Below, piece by piece: positions 33,697 through 46,539 of a stretch of 64,000 nucleotides of DNA. The stretch lies in assembly GCF_022682495.2 (NCBI RefSeq), contig NW_026527467.1, positions 310,001 through 374,000 on the forward strand, in the 5' to 3' direction. Both the position numbers and the translations under genes were made by a program. The notes beneath the pieces were generated by a model, which had not been told where the DNA came from, made no database searches, and saw nothing but the letters and a program-made list of their open reading frames with translations. The stretch comes from Desmodus rotundus (lineage: Eukaryota; Chordata; Mammalia; Chiroptera; Phyllostomidae). The number at the start of each line of letters is the position of its first letter. Position 1 is the first letter of the stretch.

Positions 33697-34536
33697 CCTT
33701 GAGAGGTCACAGCAGTTTTACAGGGTTCCTGCGCACCTGTTCGGGGAAACAGAAGCCCTCCCTGCCACTCAGAGGACCGCACGATTTCCCACAGGCCACA
33801 CTGCCTAGTAGCACCTTCAGCCCCGAACAGACCGTGTGCTAAGGACAGACTTGGGTACCGGGGGCATGGGCGGGGGATTTCCCATGGAACTCTCTAAGGG
33901 CCCGGCGCCCTGTGTGGCCGGGGGAGTGCCCAGGCGGTTCCTTGACCCCGCAGGACACTTGCATCCAGCAATAAGCAGCCCTCTGCCTCCACGGGGCTCA
34001 AACACCTGGGCCCGGTGTGCGGGCACCTGGCGTACGTGGAGGCAAACCCGCCGACCCTTCTGGCCCGAACCCACCACTGCAAAGATCCCCCTTTTCTTCC
34101 ATCCGTAAAGGGTTCCTCCTTGAGGAGTGGAGGAACATGGGGAGGCCCCCAGGAGATGGCTTTTCTCCGAGCCGCGGCTGGCTGGTTTCGGGCCTATACG
34201 TGGGGCGCGCGTGCGCACTCCGGCTCCCCACCACAAGCCTCCCTCGGGTCACGGGACTCACCCCTGTGGGGTCTGGTTACCCACCCCTGAAGGGTCACTT
34301 CACCTACCCCTGAGGGGTCACATGACCCGCCCCTGAGGGGTCACGTGACCCACCCTTGAGGAGTCTCGTGACCCACACTTTTGGGGTCACGTGACCCGCC
34401 CTTGAGGGGTCTCGTGACCCACCCTTTTGGGGTCACGTGACCCGCCCTTGAGGGGTCTCGTGACCCACCTTTGCGGGGTCCCGTGACCCACCTTTGGGAG
34501 GTCACCAGCCCCACCCTTCAGGGGTCACATGACCCA
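33697..34536 (+). repeat. Unit 26: copy of unit 7
   Basis: Core 33,697-34,260, tract 34,261-34,536 (12 repeats). NRF1-type site 34,206-34,217. Confidence 0.93.
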
Positions 34537-35813
34537 CCTTGAGAGGTCACAGCAGTTTTACAGGGTCCCTGCGCACCTGTTCGGGGAAACAGAAGCCCTC
34601 CCTGCCACTCAGAGGACCGCACGATTTCCCACAGGCCACACTGCCTAGCAGCACCTTCAGCCCCGCACAGACCGTGTGCTAAGGACAGACTTGGGTACCG
34701 GGGGCATGGGCGGGGGATTTCCCATGGAACTCTCTAAGGGCCCGGCGCCCTGTGTGGCCGGGGGAGTGCCCATGCCGTTCCTTGACCCCGCAGGACACTT
34801 GCATCCAGCAATAAGCAGCCCTCTGCCTCCACGGGGCTCAAACACCTGGGCCCGGTGTGCGGGCACCTGGCGTACGTGGAGGCAAACCCGCCGACCCCTC
34901 TGGCCCGAACCCACCACTGCGAAGATCCCCCTTTTCTTCCATCCGTAAAGGGGTCCTCCTTGAGGAGTGGAGGGACATGGGGAGGCCCCCAGGAGATGGC
35001 TTTTCTCCGAGCCGCGGCTGGCTGGTTTCGGGCCTATACGTGAGCCGCGAGTGCGCACTCAGGCTCCCCACCACAAGCCTCCCTCGGGTCACGGGACTCA
35101 CCCTTGAGGTGTCTCCTGACCCACCCCTGAGGGGTCACATGGCCCACCTCTGAGGGGTCACGTGACCCAACACTGAGTGGTCACGTGACCCACCCCTGAG
35201 GGGTCACATGACGCGCCCCTGAGGGGTCACGTGACCCACCCTTGAGGAGTCTCGTGACCCACACTTTTGGGGTCACGTGACCCACCCCTGAGGGGTCACG
35301 TGACCCACCCCTGAGGGGTCACATGACCCGCCCCTGAGGGGTCACGTGACCCACCCTTGAGGAGTCTCGTGACCCACACTTTTGGGGTCACGTGACCCGC
35401 CCCTGAGGGGTCACGTGACCCACCCTTGAGGAGTCTCGTGACCCACCCTTTTGGGGTCACGTGACCCGACCTTGAGGGGTCTCGTGACCCACCCTTGAGG
35501 GGTCCCCTGACCCACCCTGGAGGGGTCACGTGACCCAACCCTGAGGGGTCACTTGACCCACCCCTGTGGGGTCACGTGACCAACCCCTGAGGGGTCACGT
35601 GACCCAACCCTGAGTGGTCACGTGACCCACCCCTGAGGAGTCACGTGACCCGCCCCCGAGGGATCACCTGACCCGCCCTTGAGGGGTCTCGTGACCCACC
35701 CTTTTGGGGTCACGTGACCCGCCCTTGAGGGGTCTCGTGACCCACCCTTTTGGGGTCCCCTGACCCACCCTTGGGAGGTCACCTGCCCCACCCTTGAGGG
35801 GTCATATGTCCCA
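34537..35813 (+). repeat. Unit 27: copy of unit 8 (hybrid core)
   Basis: Core 34,537-35,100, tract 35,101-35,813 (31 repeats). The alpha-to-beta switch is at the same place as in unit 8. Confidence 0.93.
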
Positions 35814-36837
35814 CCTTGAGAGGTCACAGCAGTTTTACAGGGTCCCTGCGCACCTGTTCGGGGAAACAGAAGCCCTCCCTGCCACTCAGAGGACCGCACG
35901 GTTTCCCACAGGCCACACTGCCTAGCAGCACCTTCAGCCCCGAACAGACCGTGTGCTAAGGACAGACTTGGGTACCGGGGGCATGGGCGGGGGATTTCCC
36001 ATGGAACTCTCTAAGGGCCCGGCGCCCTGTGTGGCCGGGGGAGTGCCCAGGCGGTTCCTTGACCCCGCAGGACACTTGCATCCAGCAATAAGCAGCCCTC
36101 TGCCTCCACGGGGCTCAAACACCTGGGCCCGGTGTGCGGGCACCTGGCGTACGTGGAGGCAAACCCGCCGACCCTTCTGGCCCGAACCCACCACTGCAAA
36201 GATCCCCCTTTTCTTCCATCCGTAAAGGGGTCCTCCTTGAGGAGTGGAGGAACATGGGGAGGCCCCCAGGAGATGGCTTTTCTCCGAGCCGCGGCTGGCT
36301 GGTTTCGGGCCTATACGTGGGCCGCGCGTGCGCACTCAGGCTCCCCACCACAAGCCTCCCTCGGGTCACGGGACTCACCCCTGAGGGGTCTGGTTACCCA
36401 CCCCTGAAGGGTCACTTCACCTACCCCTGAGGGGTCACGTGACCCACCCCTGAGGGGTCACGTGACCCAACCCTGAGGGGTCACTTGACCCACCCCTGTG
36501 GGGTCACGTGACGCACCCCTGAGGGGTCACATGACCAACCCCTGGGGGGTCACGTGACCCAACACTGAGTGGTCACGTGACCCACCCCTGAGGGGTCTCG
36601 TGACCCACCCCGGAGGGGTCACGTGACCCGCCCCTGAGGGGTCACGTGACCCACCCTTGAGGAGTCTCGTGACCCACCCTTTTGGGGTCACGTGACCCGC
36701 CCTTGAGGGGTCTCGTGACCCACCCTTTTGGGGTCACGTGACCCGCCCTTGAGGGGTCTCGTGACCCACCTTTGCGGGGTCCCGTGACCCACCTTTGGGA
36801 GGTCACCTGCCCCACCCTTGAGGGGTCACATGACCCA
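35814..36837 (+). repeat. Unit 28: copy of unit 9
   Basis: Core 35,814-36,377, tract 36,378-36,837 (20 repeats). NRF1-type site 36,323-36,334. Confidence 0.93.
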
Positions 36838-37838
36838 CCTTGAGAGGTCACAGCAGTTTTACAGGGTCCCTGCGCACCTGTTCGGGGAAACAGAAGCCCT
36901 CCCTGCCACTCAGAGGACCGCACGATTTCCCACAGGCCACACTGCCTAGCAGCACCTTCAGCCCCGCACAGACCGTGTACTAAGGACAGACTTGGGTACC
37001 GGGGGCATGGGCGGGGGATTTCCCATGGAACTCTCTAAGGGCCCGGCGCCCTGTGTGGCCGGGGGAGTGCCCATGCCGTTCCTTGACCCCGCAGGACACT
37101 TGCATCCAGCAATAAGGAGCCCTCTGCCTCCACGGGGCTCAAACACCTGGGCCGGTTGTGCGAGCACCTGGCGTACGTGCAGGCAAACCCGCAGACCCCT
37201 CTGGCCCGAACCCACCACTGCGAAGATCCCCCTTTTCTTCCATCCGTAAAGGGGTCCTCCTTGAGGAGTGGAGGGACATGGGGAGGCCCCCAGGAGATGG
37301 CTTTTCTCCGAGCCGCGGCTGGCTGGTTTCGGGCCTATACGTGGGCCGCGCGTGCGCACTCAGGCTCCCCACCACAAGCCTCCCTCGGGTCACGGGACTC
37401 ACCCTTGAGGTGTCTCCTGACCCACCCTGGAGGGGTCACGTGACCCACCCCTGAGGGGTCACGTGACCCAACCCGGAGGGGTCACGTGACCCAACCCGGA
37501 GGGGTCACTTGGCCCACCCCTGTGGGGTCACGGGACCAACCCCTGAGGGGTCACATGACCCACCCCTGAGGGGTCACGTGACCCAACCCTGAGTGGTCAC
37601 GTGACCCACCCCTGAGGGGTCACATGACCCGCCCCTGAGGGGTCACGTGACCCACCCTTGAGGAGTCTCGTGACCCACCCTTTTGGGGTCACGTGACCCG
37701 CCCTTGAGGGGTCTCCTGACCCACCCTTTTGGGGTCACGTGACCCGACCTTGAGGGGTCTCGTGACCCACCCTTGAGGGGTCCCCTGACCCACCCTTGGG
37801 AGGTCACCTGCCCCACCCTTGAGGGGTCATATGTCCCA
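36838..37838 (+). repeat. Unit 29: copy of unit 10 (hybrid core)
   Basis: Core 36,838-37,401, tract 37,402-37,838 (19 repeats). 37716 is C (CTCCTGACC) where unit 10 has G. NRF1-type site 37,347-37,358. Confidence 0.93.
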
Positions 37839-38862
37839 CCTTGAGAGGTCACAGCAGTTTTACAGGGTCCCTGCGCACCTGTTCGGGGAAACAGAATCCC
37901 TCCCTGCCACTCAGAGGACCGCACGATTTCCCACAGGCCACACTGCCTAGCAGCACCTTCAGCCCCGAACAGACCGTGTGCTAAGGACAGACTTGGGTAC
38001 CGGGGGCATGGGCGGGGGATTTCCCATGGAACTCTCTAAGGGCCCGGCGCCCTGTGTGGCCGGGGGAGTGCCCAGGCGGTTCCTTGACCCCGCAGGACAC
38101 TTGCATCCAGCAATAAGCAGCCCTCTGCCTCCACGGGGCTCAAACACCTGGGCCCGGTGTGCGGGCACCTGGCGTACGTGGAGGCAAACCCGCCGACCCT
38201 TCTGGCCCGAACCCACCACTGCAAAGATCCCCCTTTTCTTCCATCCGTAAAGGGGTCCTCATTGAGGAGTGGAGGAACATGGGGAGGCCCCCAGGAGATG
38301 GCTTTTCTCCGAGCCGCGGCTGGCTGGTTTCGGGCCTATACGTGGGCCGCGCGTGCGCACTCAGGCTCCCCACCACAAGCCTCCCTCGGGTCACGGGACT
38401 CACCCCTGAGGGGTCTGGTTACCCACCCCTGAAGGGTCACTTCACCTACCCCTGAGGGGTCACGTGACCCAACCCTGAGGGGTCACTTGACCCACCCCTG
38501 TGGGGTCACGTGACGCACCCCTGAGGGGTCACATGACCAACCCCTGTGGGGTCACGTGACCCAACACTGAGTGGTCACGTGACCCACCCCTGAGGGGTCT
38601 CGTGACCCACCCCTGAGGGGTCACGTGACCCACCCCTGAGGGGTCACATGACCCGCCCCTGAGGGGTCACGTGACCCACCCTTGAGGAGTCTCGTGACCC
38701 ACACTTTTGGGGTCACGTGACCCGCCCTTGAGGGGTCTCGTGACCCACCCTTTTGGGGTCACGTGACCCGACCTTGAGGGGTCTCGTGACCCACCTTTGC
38801 CGGGTCCCGTGAACCACCTTTGAGAGGTCACCTGCCCCACCCTTCAGGGGTCACATGACCCA
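37839..38862 (+). repeat. Unit 30: copy of unit 11
   Basis: Core 37,839-38,402, tract 38,403-38,862 (20 repeats). The tract keeps the ACTGAGTGG repeat that unit 11 lacks. NRF1-type site 38,348-38,359. Confidence 0.93.
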
Positions 38863-40382
38863 CCTTGAGAGGTCACAGCAGTTTTACAGGGTCCCTGCGC
38901 ACCTGTTCGGGGAAACAGAAGCCCTCCCTGCCACTCAGAGGACCGCACGATTTCCCACAGGCCACACTGCCTAGCAGCACCTTCAGCCCCGCACAGACCG
39001 TGTGCTAAGGACAGACTTGGGTACCGGGGGCATGGGCGGGGGATTTCCCATGGAACTCTCTAAGGGCCCGGCGCCCTGTGTGGCCGTGGGAGTGCCCAGG
39101 CGGTTCCTTGACCCCGCAGGACACTTGCATCCAGCAATAAGCAGCCCTCTGCCTCCACGGGGCTCAAACACCTGGGCCCGGTGTGCGGGCACCTGGCGTA
39201 CGTGGAGGCAAACCCGCCGACCCCTCTGGCCCGAACCCACCACTGCGAAGATCCCCCTTTTCTTCCATCCGTAAAGGGGTCACGCTTGAGGAGTGGAAGA
39301 ACATGGGGAGGCCCCCAGGAGATGGCTTTTCTCCGAGCCGCGGCTTGCTGGTTTCGGGCCTATATGTGGGCCGCGCATACGCACTCAGGCTCCCAAGCAC
39401 ACACCTCCCTCGGCTCACCTGACCCACCCTTTAGAGGTCACAGCAGTTCCACAGGGTCCCTGGGCACCTGTCCATGGACACAGGAGCCCTCCCTGCCACC
39501 TAGAGGACCACGCGATTTCCGCTGGGGAACACTGCCCAGAAGCACTCCCAGCCTCGCAAAGACACTGTGCGCAGGATAGACTTGTGGACCAGGGGCCTGG
39601 GCGGGGAATTTTCCAGGGAACTCTCTAAAGGCCAGGTGCCCTCTGTCGCCCTGGGAGTGCCCACGCCCTCCCTTAACCCTGCAGGACACTATCATCCAGC
39701 AATAAGGAGCCCTCTGCCTCCACGGGGCTCAAACACCTGGGCCGGTTGTGCGAGCACCTGGCGTACGTGCAGGCAAACCCGCAGACCCCTCTGGCCCGAA
39801 CCCACCACTGCGAAGATCCCCCTTTTCTTCCATCCGTAAAGGGGTCCTCCTTGAGGAGTGGAGGGACATGGGGAGGCCCCCAGGAGATGGCTTTTCTCCG
39901 AGCCGCGGCTGGCTGGTTTCGGGCCTATACGTGAGCCGCGAGTGCGCACTCAGGCTCCCCACCACAAGCCTCCCTCGGGTCACGGGACTCACCCTTGAGG
40001 TGTCTCCTGACTCACCCCTGAGGGGTCACATGACCCAACTCTGAGGGGTCACGTGACCCAACACTGAGTGGTCACGTGACCCACCCCTGAGGGGTCTCGT
40101 GACCCACCCCTGAGGGGTCACATGACCCGCCCCTGAGGGGTCACGTGACCCACCCTTGAGGAGTCTCGTGACCCACCCTTTTGGGGTCACGTGACCCACC
40201 CTTGAGGAGTCTCGTGACCCACCCTTTTTGGGTCACGTGACCCGCCCTTGAGGGGTCTCGTGACCCACCCTTTTGGGGTCACGTGACCCGCCCTTGAGGG
40301 GTCTCGTGACCCACCTTTGCGGGGTCCCGTGACCCACCTTTGGGAGGTCACCTGCCCCACCCTTGAGGGGTCACATGACCCA
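38863..40382 (+). repeat. Unit 31: copy of unit 12
   Basis: Core 38,863-39,991, tract 39,992-40,382 (17 repeats). Private TCCATGGAC near 39,474. The tract has CCACCCTTTT and CTTTGCGGGG where units 12 and 48 have CCACACTTTT and CTTTCCGGGG. Confidence 0.93.
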
Positions 40383-41879
40383 CCTTGAGAGGTCACAGCA
40401 GTTTTACAGGGTCCCTGCGCACCTGTTCGGGGAAACAGAAGCCCTCCCTGCCACTCAGAGGACCGCACGATTTCCCACAGGCCACACTGCCTAGCAGCAC
40501 CTTCAGCCCCGCACAGACCGTGTGCTAAGGACAGACTTGGGTACCGGGGGCATGGGCGGGGGATTTCCCATGGAACTCTCTAAGGGCCCGGCGCCCTGTG
40601 TGGCCGGGGGAGTGCCCATGCCGTTCCTTGACCCCGCAGGACACTTGCATCCAGCAATAAGCAGCCCTCTGCCTCCACGGGGCTCAAACACCTGGGCCCG
40701 GTGTGCGGGCACCTGGCGTACGTGGAGGCAAACCCGCCGACCCCTCTGGCCCGAACCCACCACTGCGAAGATCCCCCTTTTCTTCCATCCGTAAAGGGGT
40801 CACGCTTGAGGAGTGGAAGAACATGGGGAGGCCCCCAGGAGATGGCTTTTCTCCGAGCCGCGGCTGGCTCGTTTCGGGCCTATATGTGGGCCGCGCATGC
40901 GCACTCAGGCTCCCAAGCACACACCTCCCTCGGCTCACCTGACCCACCCTTTAGAGGTCACAGCAGTTCCACAGGGTCCCTGGGCACCTGTCCGTGGACA
41001 CAGGAGCCCTCTCTGCCACCTAGAGGACCACGCGATTTCCGCTGGGGAACACTGCCCAGAAGCACTCCCAGCCTGGCACAGACACTGTGCGCAGGATAGA
41101 CTTGTGGACCAGGGGCCTGGGCGGGGAATTTTCCATGGAACTCTCTAAAGGCCAGGTGCCCTCTGTCGCCCTGGGAGTGCCCACGCCCTCCCTTAACCCT
41201 GCAGGACACTATCATCCAGCAATAAGGAGCCCTCTGCCTCCACGGGGCTCAAACACCTGGGCCGGTTGTGCGAGCACCTGGCGTACGTGCAGGCAAACCC
41301 GCAGACCCCTCTGGCCCGAACCCACCACTGCGAAGATCCCCCTTTTCTTCCATCCGTAAAGGGGTCCTCCTTGAGGAGTGGAGGGACATGGGGAGGCCCC
41401 CAGGAGATGGCTTTTCTCCGAGCCGCGGCTGGCTGGTTTCGGGCCTATACGTGGGCCGCGCGTGCGCACTCAGGCTCCCCACCACAAGCCTCCCTCGGGT
41501 CACGGGACTCACCCTTGAGGTGTCTCCTGACCCACCCTGGAGGGGTCACGTGACCCACCCCTGAGGGGTCACGTGACCCACCCCTGAGGGGTCACGTGAC
41601 CCAACCCGGAGGGGTCACTTGGCCCACCCCTGTGGGGTCACGGGACCAACCCCTGAGTGGTCACATGACCCACCCCTGAGGGGTCACGTGACCCACCCTT
41701 GAGGAGTCTCGTGACCCACCCTTTTGGGGTCACGTGACCCGCCATTGAGGGGTCTCGTGACCCACCCTTTTGGGGTCACGTGACCCGACCTTGAGGGGTC
41801 TCGTGACCCACCCTTGAGGGGTCCCCTGACCCACCCTTGGGAGGTCACCTGCCCCACCCTTGAGGGGTCACATGTCCCA
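40383..41879 (+). repeat. Unit 32: copy of unit 13
   Basis: Core 40,383-41,511, tract 41,512-41,879 (16 repeats). NRF1-type sites 40,892-40,903 and 41,457-41,468. Confidence 0.93.
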
Positions 41880-42880
41880 CCTTGAGAGGTCACAGCAGTT
41901 TTACAGGGTCCCTGCGCACCTGTTCGGGGAAACAGAATCCCTCCCTGCCACTCAGAGGACCGCACGATTTCCCACAGGCCACACTGCCTAGCAGCACCTT
42001 CAGCCCCGAACAGACCGTGTGCTAAGGACAGACTTGTGTACCGGGGGCATGGGCGGGGGATTTCCCATGGAACTCTCTAAGGGCCCGGCGCCCTGTGTGG
42101 CCTGGGGAGTGCCCAGGCGGTTCCTTGACCCCGCAGGACACTTGCATCCAGCAATAAGCAGCCCTCTGCCTCCACGGGGCTCAAACACCTGGGCCCGGTG
42201 TGCGGGCACCTGGCGTACGTGGAGGCAAACCCGCCGACCCTTCTGGCCCGAACCCACCACTGCAAAGATCCCCCTTTTCTTCCATCCGTAAAGGGGTCCT
42301 CCTTGAGGAGTGGAGGAACATGGGGAGGCCCCCAGGAGATGGCTTTTCTCCGAGCCGCGGCTGGCTGGTTTCGGGCCTATACGTGGGCCGCGCGTGCGCA
42401 CTCAGGCTCCCCACCACAAGCCTCCCTCGGGTCACGGGACTCACCCCTGAGGGGTCTGGTTACCCACCCCTGAAGGGTCACTTCACCTACCCCTGAGGGG
42501 TCACGTGACCCAAACCTGAGGGGTCACTTGGCCCACCCCTGTGGGGTCACGTGACGAAACCCTGAGGGGTCACATGACCAACCCCTGAGGGGTCACGTGA
42601 CCCAACACTGAGTGGTCACGTGACCCACCCCTGAGGGGTCTCGTGACCCGCCCCTGAGGGGTCTCGTGACCCACCCTTTTGGGGTCACGTGACCCGCCCT
42701 TGAGGGGTCTCGTGACCCACCTTTGCGGGGTCACGTGACCCGCCCTTGAGGGGTCTCGTGACCCACCCTTTTGGGGTCACGTGACCCGCCCTTGAGGGGT
42801 CTCGTGACCCACCCTTGAGGGGTCCCCTGACCCACCCTTGGGAGGTCACCTGCCCCACCCTTGAGGGGTCATATGTCCAA
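41880..42880 (+). repeat. Unit 33: copy of unit 14
   Basis: Core 41,880-42,443, tract 42,444-42,880 (19 repeats). It shares GTGTACC (broken first G-run) and GGCCTGGGG. NRF1-type site 42,389-42,400. Confidence 0.93.
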
Positions 42881-43904
42881 CCTTGAGAGGTCACAGCAGT
42901 TTTACAGGGTCCCTGCGCACCTGTTCGGGGAAACAGAAGCCCTCCCTGCCACTCAGAGGACCGCACGATTTCCCACAGGCCACACTGCCTAGCAGCACCT
43001 TCAGCCCCGAACAGACCGTGTGCTAAGGACAGACTTGGGTACCGGGGGCATGGGCGGGGGATTTCCCATGGAACTCTCTAAGGGCCCGGCGCCCTGTGTG
43101 GCCGGGGGAGTGCCCAGGCGGTTCCTTGACCCCGCAGGACACTTGCATCCAGCAATAAGCAGCCCTCTGCCTCCACGGGGCTCAAACACCTGGGCCCGGT
43201 GTGCGGGCACCTGGCGTACGTGGAGGCAAACCCGCCGACCCTTCTGGCCCGAACCCACCACTGCAAAGATCCCCCTTTTCTTCCATCCGTAAAGGGGTCC
43301 TCATTGAGGAGTGGAGGAACATGGGGAGGCCCCCAGGAGATGGCTTTTCTCCGAGCCGCGGCTGGCTGGTTTCGGGCCTATACGTGGGCCGCGCGTGCGC
43401 ACTCAGGCTCCCCACCACAAGCCTCCCTCGGGTCACGGGACTCACCCCTGAGGGGTCTGGTTACCCACCCCTGAAGAGTCACTTCACCTACCCCTGAGGG
43501 GTCACGTGACCCAAACCTGAGGGGTCACTTGACCCACCCCTGTGGGGTCACGTGACGAACCCCTGAGGGGTCACATGACCAACCCCTGTGGGGTCACGTG
43601 ACCCAACACTGAGTGGTCACGTGACCCACCCCTGAGGGGTCTCGTGACCCACCCCTGAGGGGTCACGTGACCCACCCCTGAGGGGTCACATGACCCGCCC
43701 CTGAGGGGTCACGTGACCCACCCTTGAGGAGTCTCGTGACCCACCCTTTTGGGGTCACGTGACCCGCCCTTGAGGGGTCTCGTGACCCACCCTTTTGGGG
43801 TCACGTGACCCGCCCTTGAGGGGTCTCGTGACCCACCTTTGCGGGGTCCCGTGACCCACCTTTGGGAGGTCACCTGCCCCACCCTTGAGGGGTCACATGA
43901 CCCA
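42881..43904 (+). repeat. Unit 34: copy of unit 15
   Basis: Core 42,881-43,444, tract 43,445-43,904 (20 repeats). The tract has CACCTACCCC and CCACCCTTTT where unit 15 has CACCTTCCCC and CCACGCTTTT. NRF1-type site 43,390-43,401. Confidence 0.93.
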
Positions 43905-45470
43905 CCTTGAGAGGTCACAGCAGTTTTACAGGGTCCCTGCGCACCTGTTCGGGGAAACAGAAGCCCTCCCTGCCACTCAGAGGACCGTACGATTTCCCAC
44001 AGGCCACACTGCCTAGCAGCACCTTCAGCCCCGCACAGACCGTGTGCTAAGGACAGACTTGGGTACCGGGGGCATGGGCGGGGGATTTCCCATGGAACTC
44101 TCTAAGGGCCCGGCGCCCTGTGTGGCCGGGGGAGTGCCCATGCCGTTCCTTGACCCCGCAGGACACTTGCATCCAGCAATAAGCAGCCCTCTGCCTCCAC
44201 GGGGCTCAAACACCTGGGCCCGGTGTGCGGGCACCTGGCGTACGTGGAGGCAAACCCGCCGACCCCTCTGGCCCGAAACCACCACTGCGAAGATCCCCCT
44301 TTTCTTCCATCCGTAAAGGGGTCACGCTTGAGGAGTGGAAGAACATGGGGAGGCCCCCAGGAGATGGCTTTTCTCCGAGCCACGGCTGGCTCGTTTCGGG
44401 CCTATATGTGGGCCGTGCATACGCACTCAGGCTCCCAAGCACACACCTCCCTCGGCTCACCTGACCCACCCTTTAGAGGTCACAGCAGTTCCACAGGGTC
44501 CCTGGGCACCTGTCCGTGGACACAGGAGCCCTCCCTGCCACCTAGAGGACCACGCGATTTCCGCTGGGGAACACTGCCCAGAAGCACTCCCAGCCTGGCA
44601 CAGACACTGTGCGCAGGATAGACTTGTGGACCAGGGGCCTGGGCGGGGAATTTTCCAGGGAACTCTCTAAAGGCCAGGTGCCCTCTGTCGCCCTGGGAGT
44701 GCCCACGCCCTCCCTTAACCCTGCAGGACACTATCATCCAGCAATAAGGAGCCCTCTGCCTCCACGGGGCTCAAACACCTGGGCCGGTTGTGCGAGCACC
44801 TGGCGTACGTGTAGGCAAACACGCAGACCCCTCTGGCCCGAACCCACCACTGCGAAGATCCCCCTTTTCTTCCATCCGTAAAGGGGTCCTCCTTGAGGAG
44901 TGGAGGGACATGGGGAGGCCCCCAGGAGATGGCTTTTCTCCGAGCCGCGGCTGGCTGGTTTCGGGCCTATACGTGGGACGCGCGTGCGCACTCAGGCTCC
45001 CCACCACAAGCCTCCCTCGGGTCACGGGACTCACCCTTGAGGTGTCTCCTGACCCACCCTGGAGGGGTCACGTGACCCACCCCTGAGGGGTCACGTGACC
45101 CACCCCTGAGGGGTCACGTGACCCAACCCGGAAGGGTCACTTGGCCCACCCCTGTGGGGTCACGGGACCAACCCCTGAGGGGTCACATGACCCACCCCTG
45201 AGGGGTCACGTGACCCAACCCTGAGTGGTCACGTGACCCACCCCTGAGGGGTCACATGACCCGCCCCTGAGGGGTCACGTGACCCACCCTTGAGGAGTCT
45301 CGTGACCCACCCTTTTGGGGTCACGTGACCCGCCCTTGAGGGGTCTCGTGACCCACCCTTTTGGGGTCACGTGACCCGACCTTGAGGGGTCTCGTGACCC
45401 ACCCTTGAGGGGTCCCCTGACCCACCCTTGGGAGGTCACCTGCCCCACCCTTGAGGGGTCATATGTCCCA
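43905..45470 (+). repeat. Unit 35: copy of unit 16
   Basis: Core 43,905-45,033, tract 45,034-45,470 (19 repeats). GTGTAGGCAAACACG is retained. GGGCCTATAT is the consensus form. NRF1-type site 44,979-44,990. Confidence 0.93.
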
Positions 45471-46539
45471 CCTTGAGAGGTCACAGCAGTTTTACAGGGT
45501 CCCTGCGCACCTGTTCGGGGAAACAGAATCCCTCCCTGCCACTCAGAGGACCGCACGATTTCCCACAGGCCACACTGCCTAGCAGCACCTTCAGCCCCGA
45601 ACAGACCGTGTGCTAAGGACAGACTTGGGTACCGGGGGCATGGGCGGGGGATTTCCCATGGAACTCTCTAAGGGCCCGGCGCCCTGTGTGGCCGGGGGAG
45701 TGCCCAGGCGGTTCCTTGACCCCGCAGGACACTTGCATCCAGCAATAAGCAGCCCTCTGCCTCCACGGGGCTCAAACACCTGGGCCGGGTGTGCGGGCAC
45801 CTGGCGTACGTGGAGGCAAACCCGCCGACCCTTCTGGCCCGAACCCACCACTGCAAAGATCCCCCTTTTCTTCCATCCGTAAAGGGGTCCTCATTGAGGA
45901 GTGGAGGAACATGGGGTGGCCCCCAGGAGATGGCTTTTCTCCGAGCCGCGGCTGGCTGGTTTCGGGCCTATACGTGGGCCGCGCATGCGCACTCAGGCTC
46001 CCCACCACAAGCCTCCCTCGGGTCACAGGACTCACCCCTGAGGGGTCTGGTTACCCACCCCTGAAGGGTCACTTCACCTACCCCTGAGGGGTCACGTGAC
46101 CCAAACCTGAGGGGTCACTTGACCCACCCCTGTGGGGTCACGTGACGCACCCCTGAGGGGTCACATGACCACCCCTGTGGGGTCACGTGACCCAACACTG
46201 AGTGGTCACGTGACCCACCCCTGAGGGGTCACATGACCCGCCCCTGAGGGGTCTCGTGTCCCACCCTTTTGGGGTCACGTGACCCGCCCTTGAGGGGTCT
46301 CGTGACCCACCTTTGCGGGGTCCCGTGACCCACCTTTGGGAGGTCACCTGCCCCACACTTGAGGGGTCACATGACACACCCTTTTGGGGTCACGTGACCC
46401 GCCCTTGAGGGGTTTCGTGACCCACCCTTTTGGGGTCACGTGACCCGCCCTTGAGGGGTCTCGTGACCCACCTTTGCGGGGTCCCGTGACCCACCTTTGG
46501 GAGGTCACCTGCCCCACCCTTGAGGGGTCACATGACACA
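45471..46539 (+). repeat. Unit 36: copy of unit 17
   Basis: Core 45,471-46,034, tract 46,035-46,539 (22 repeats, with the same one-base deletion and doubled closing series). The NRF1-type site at 45,980-45,991 is in the alternative perfect form CGCGCATGCGCA. Confidence 0.93.
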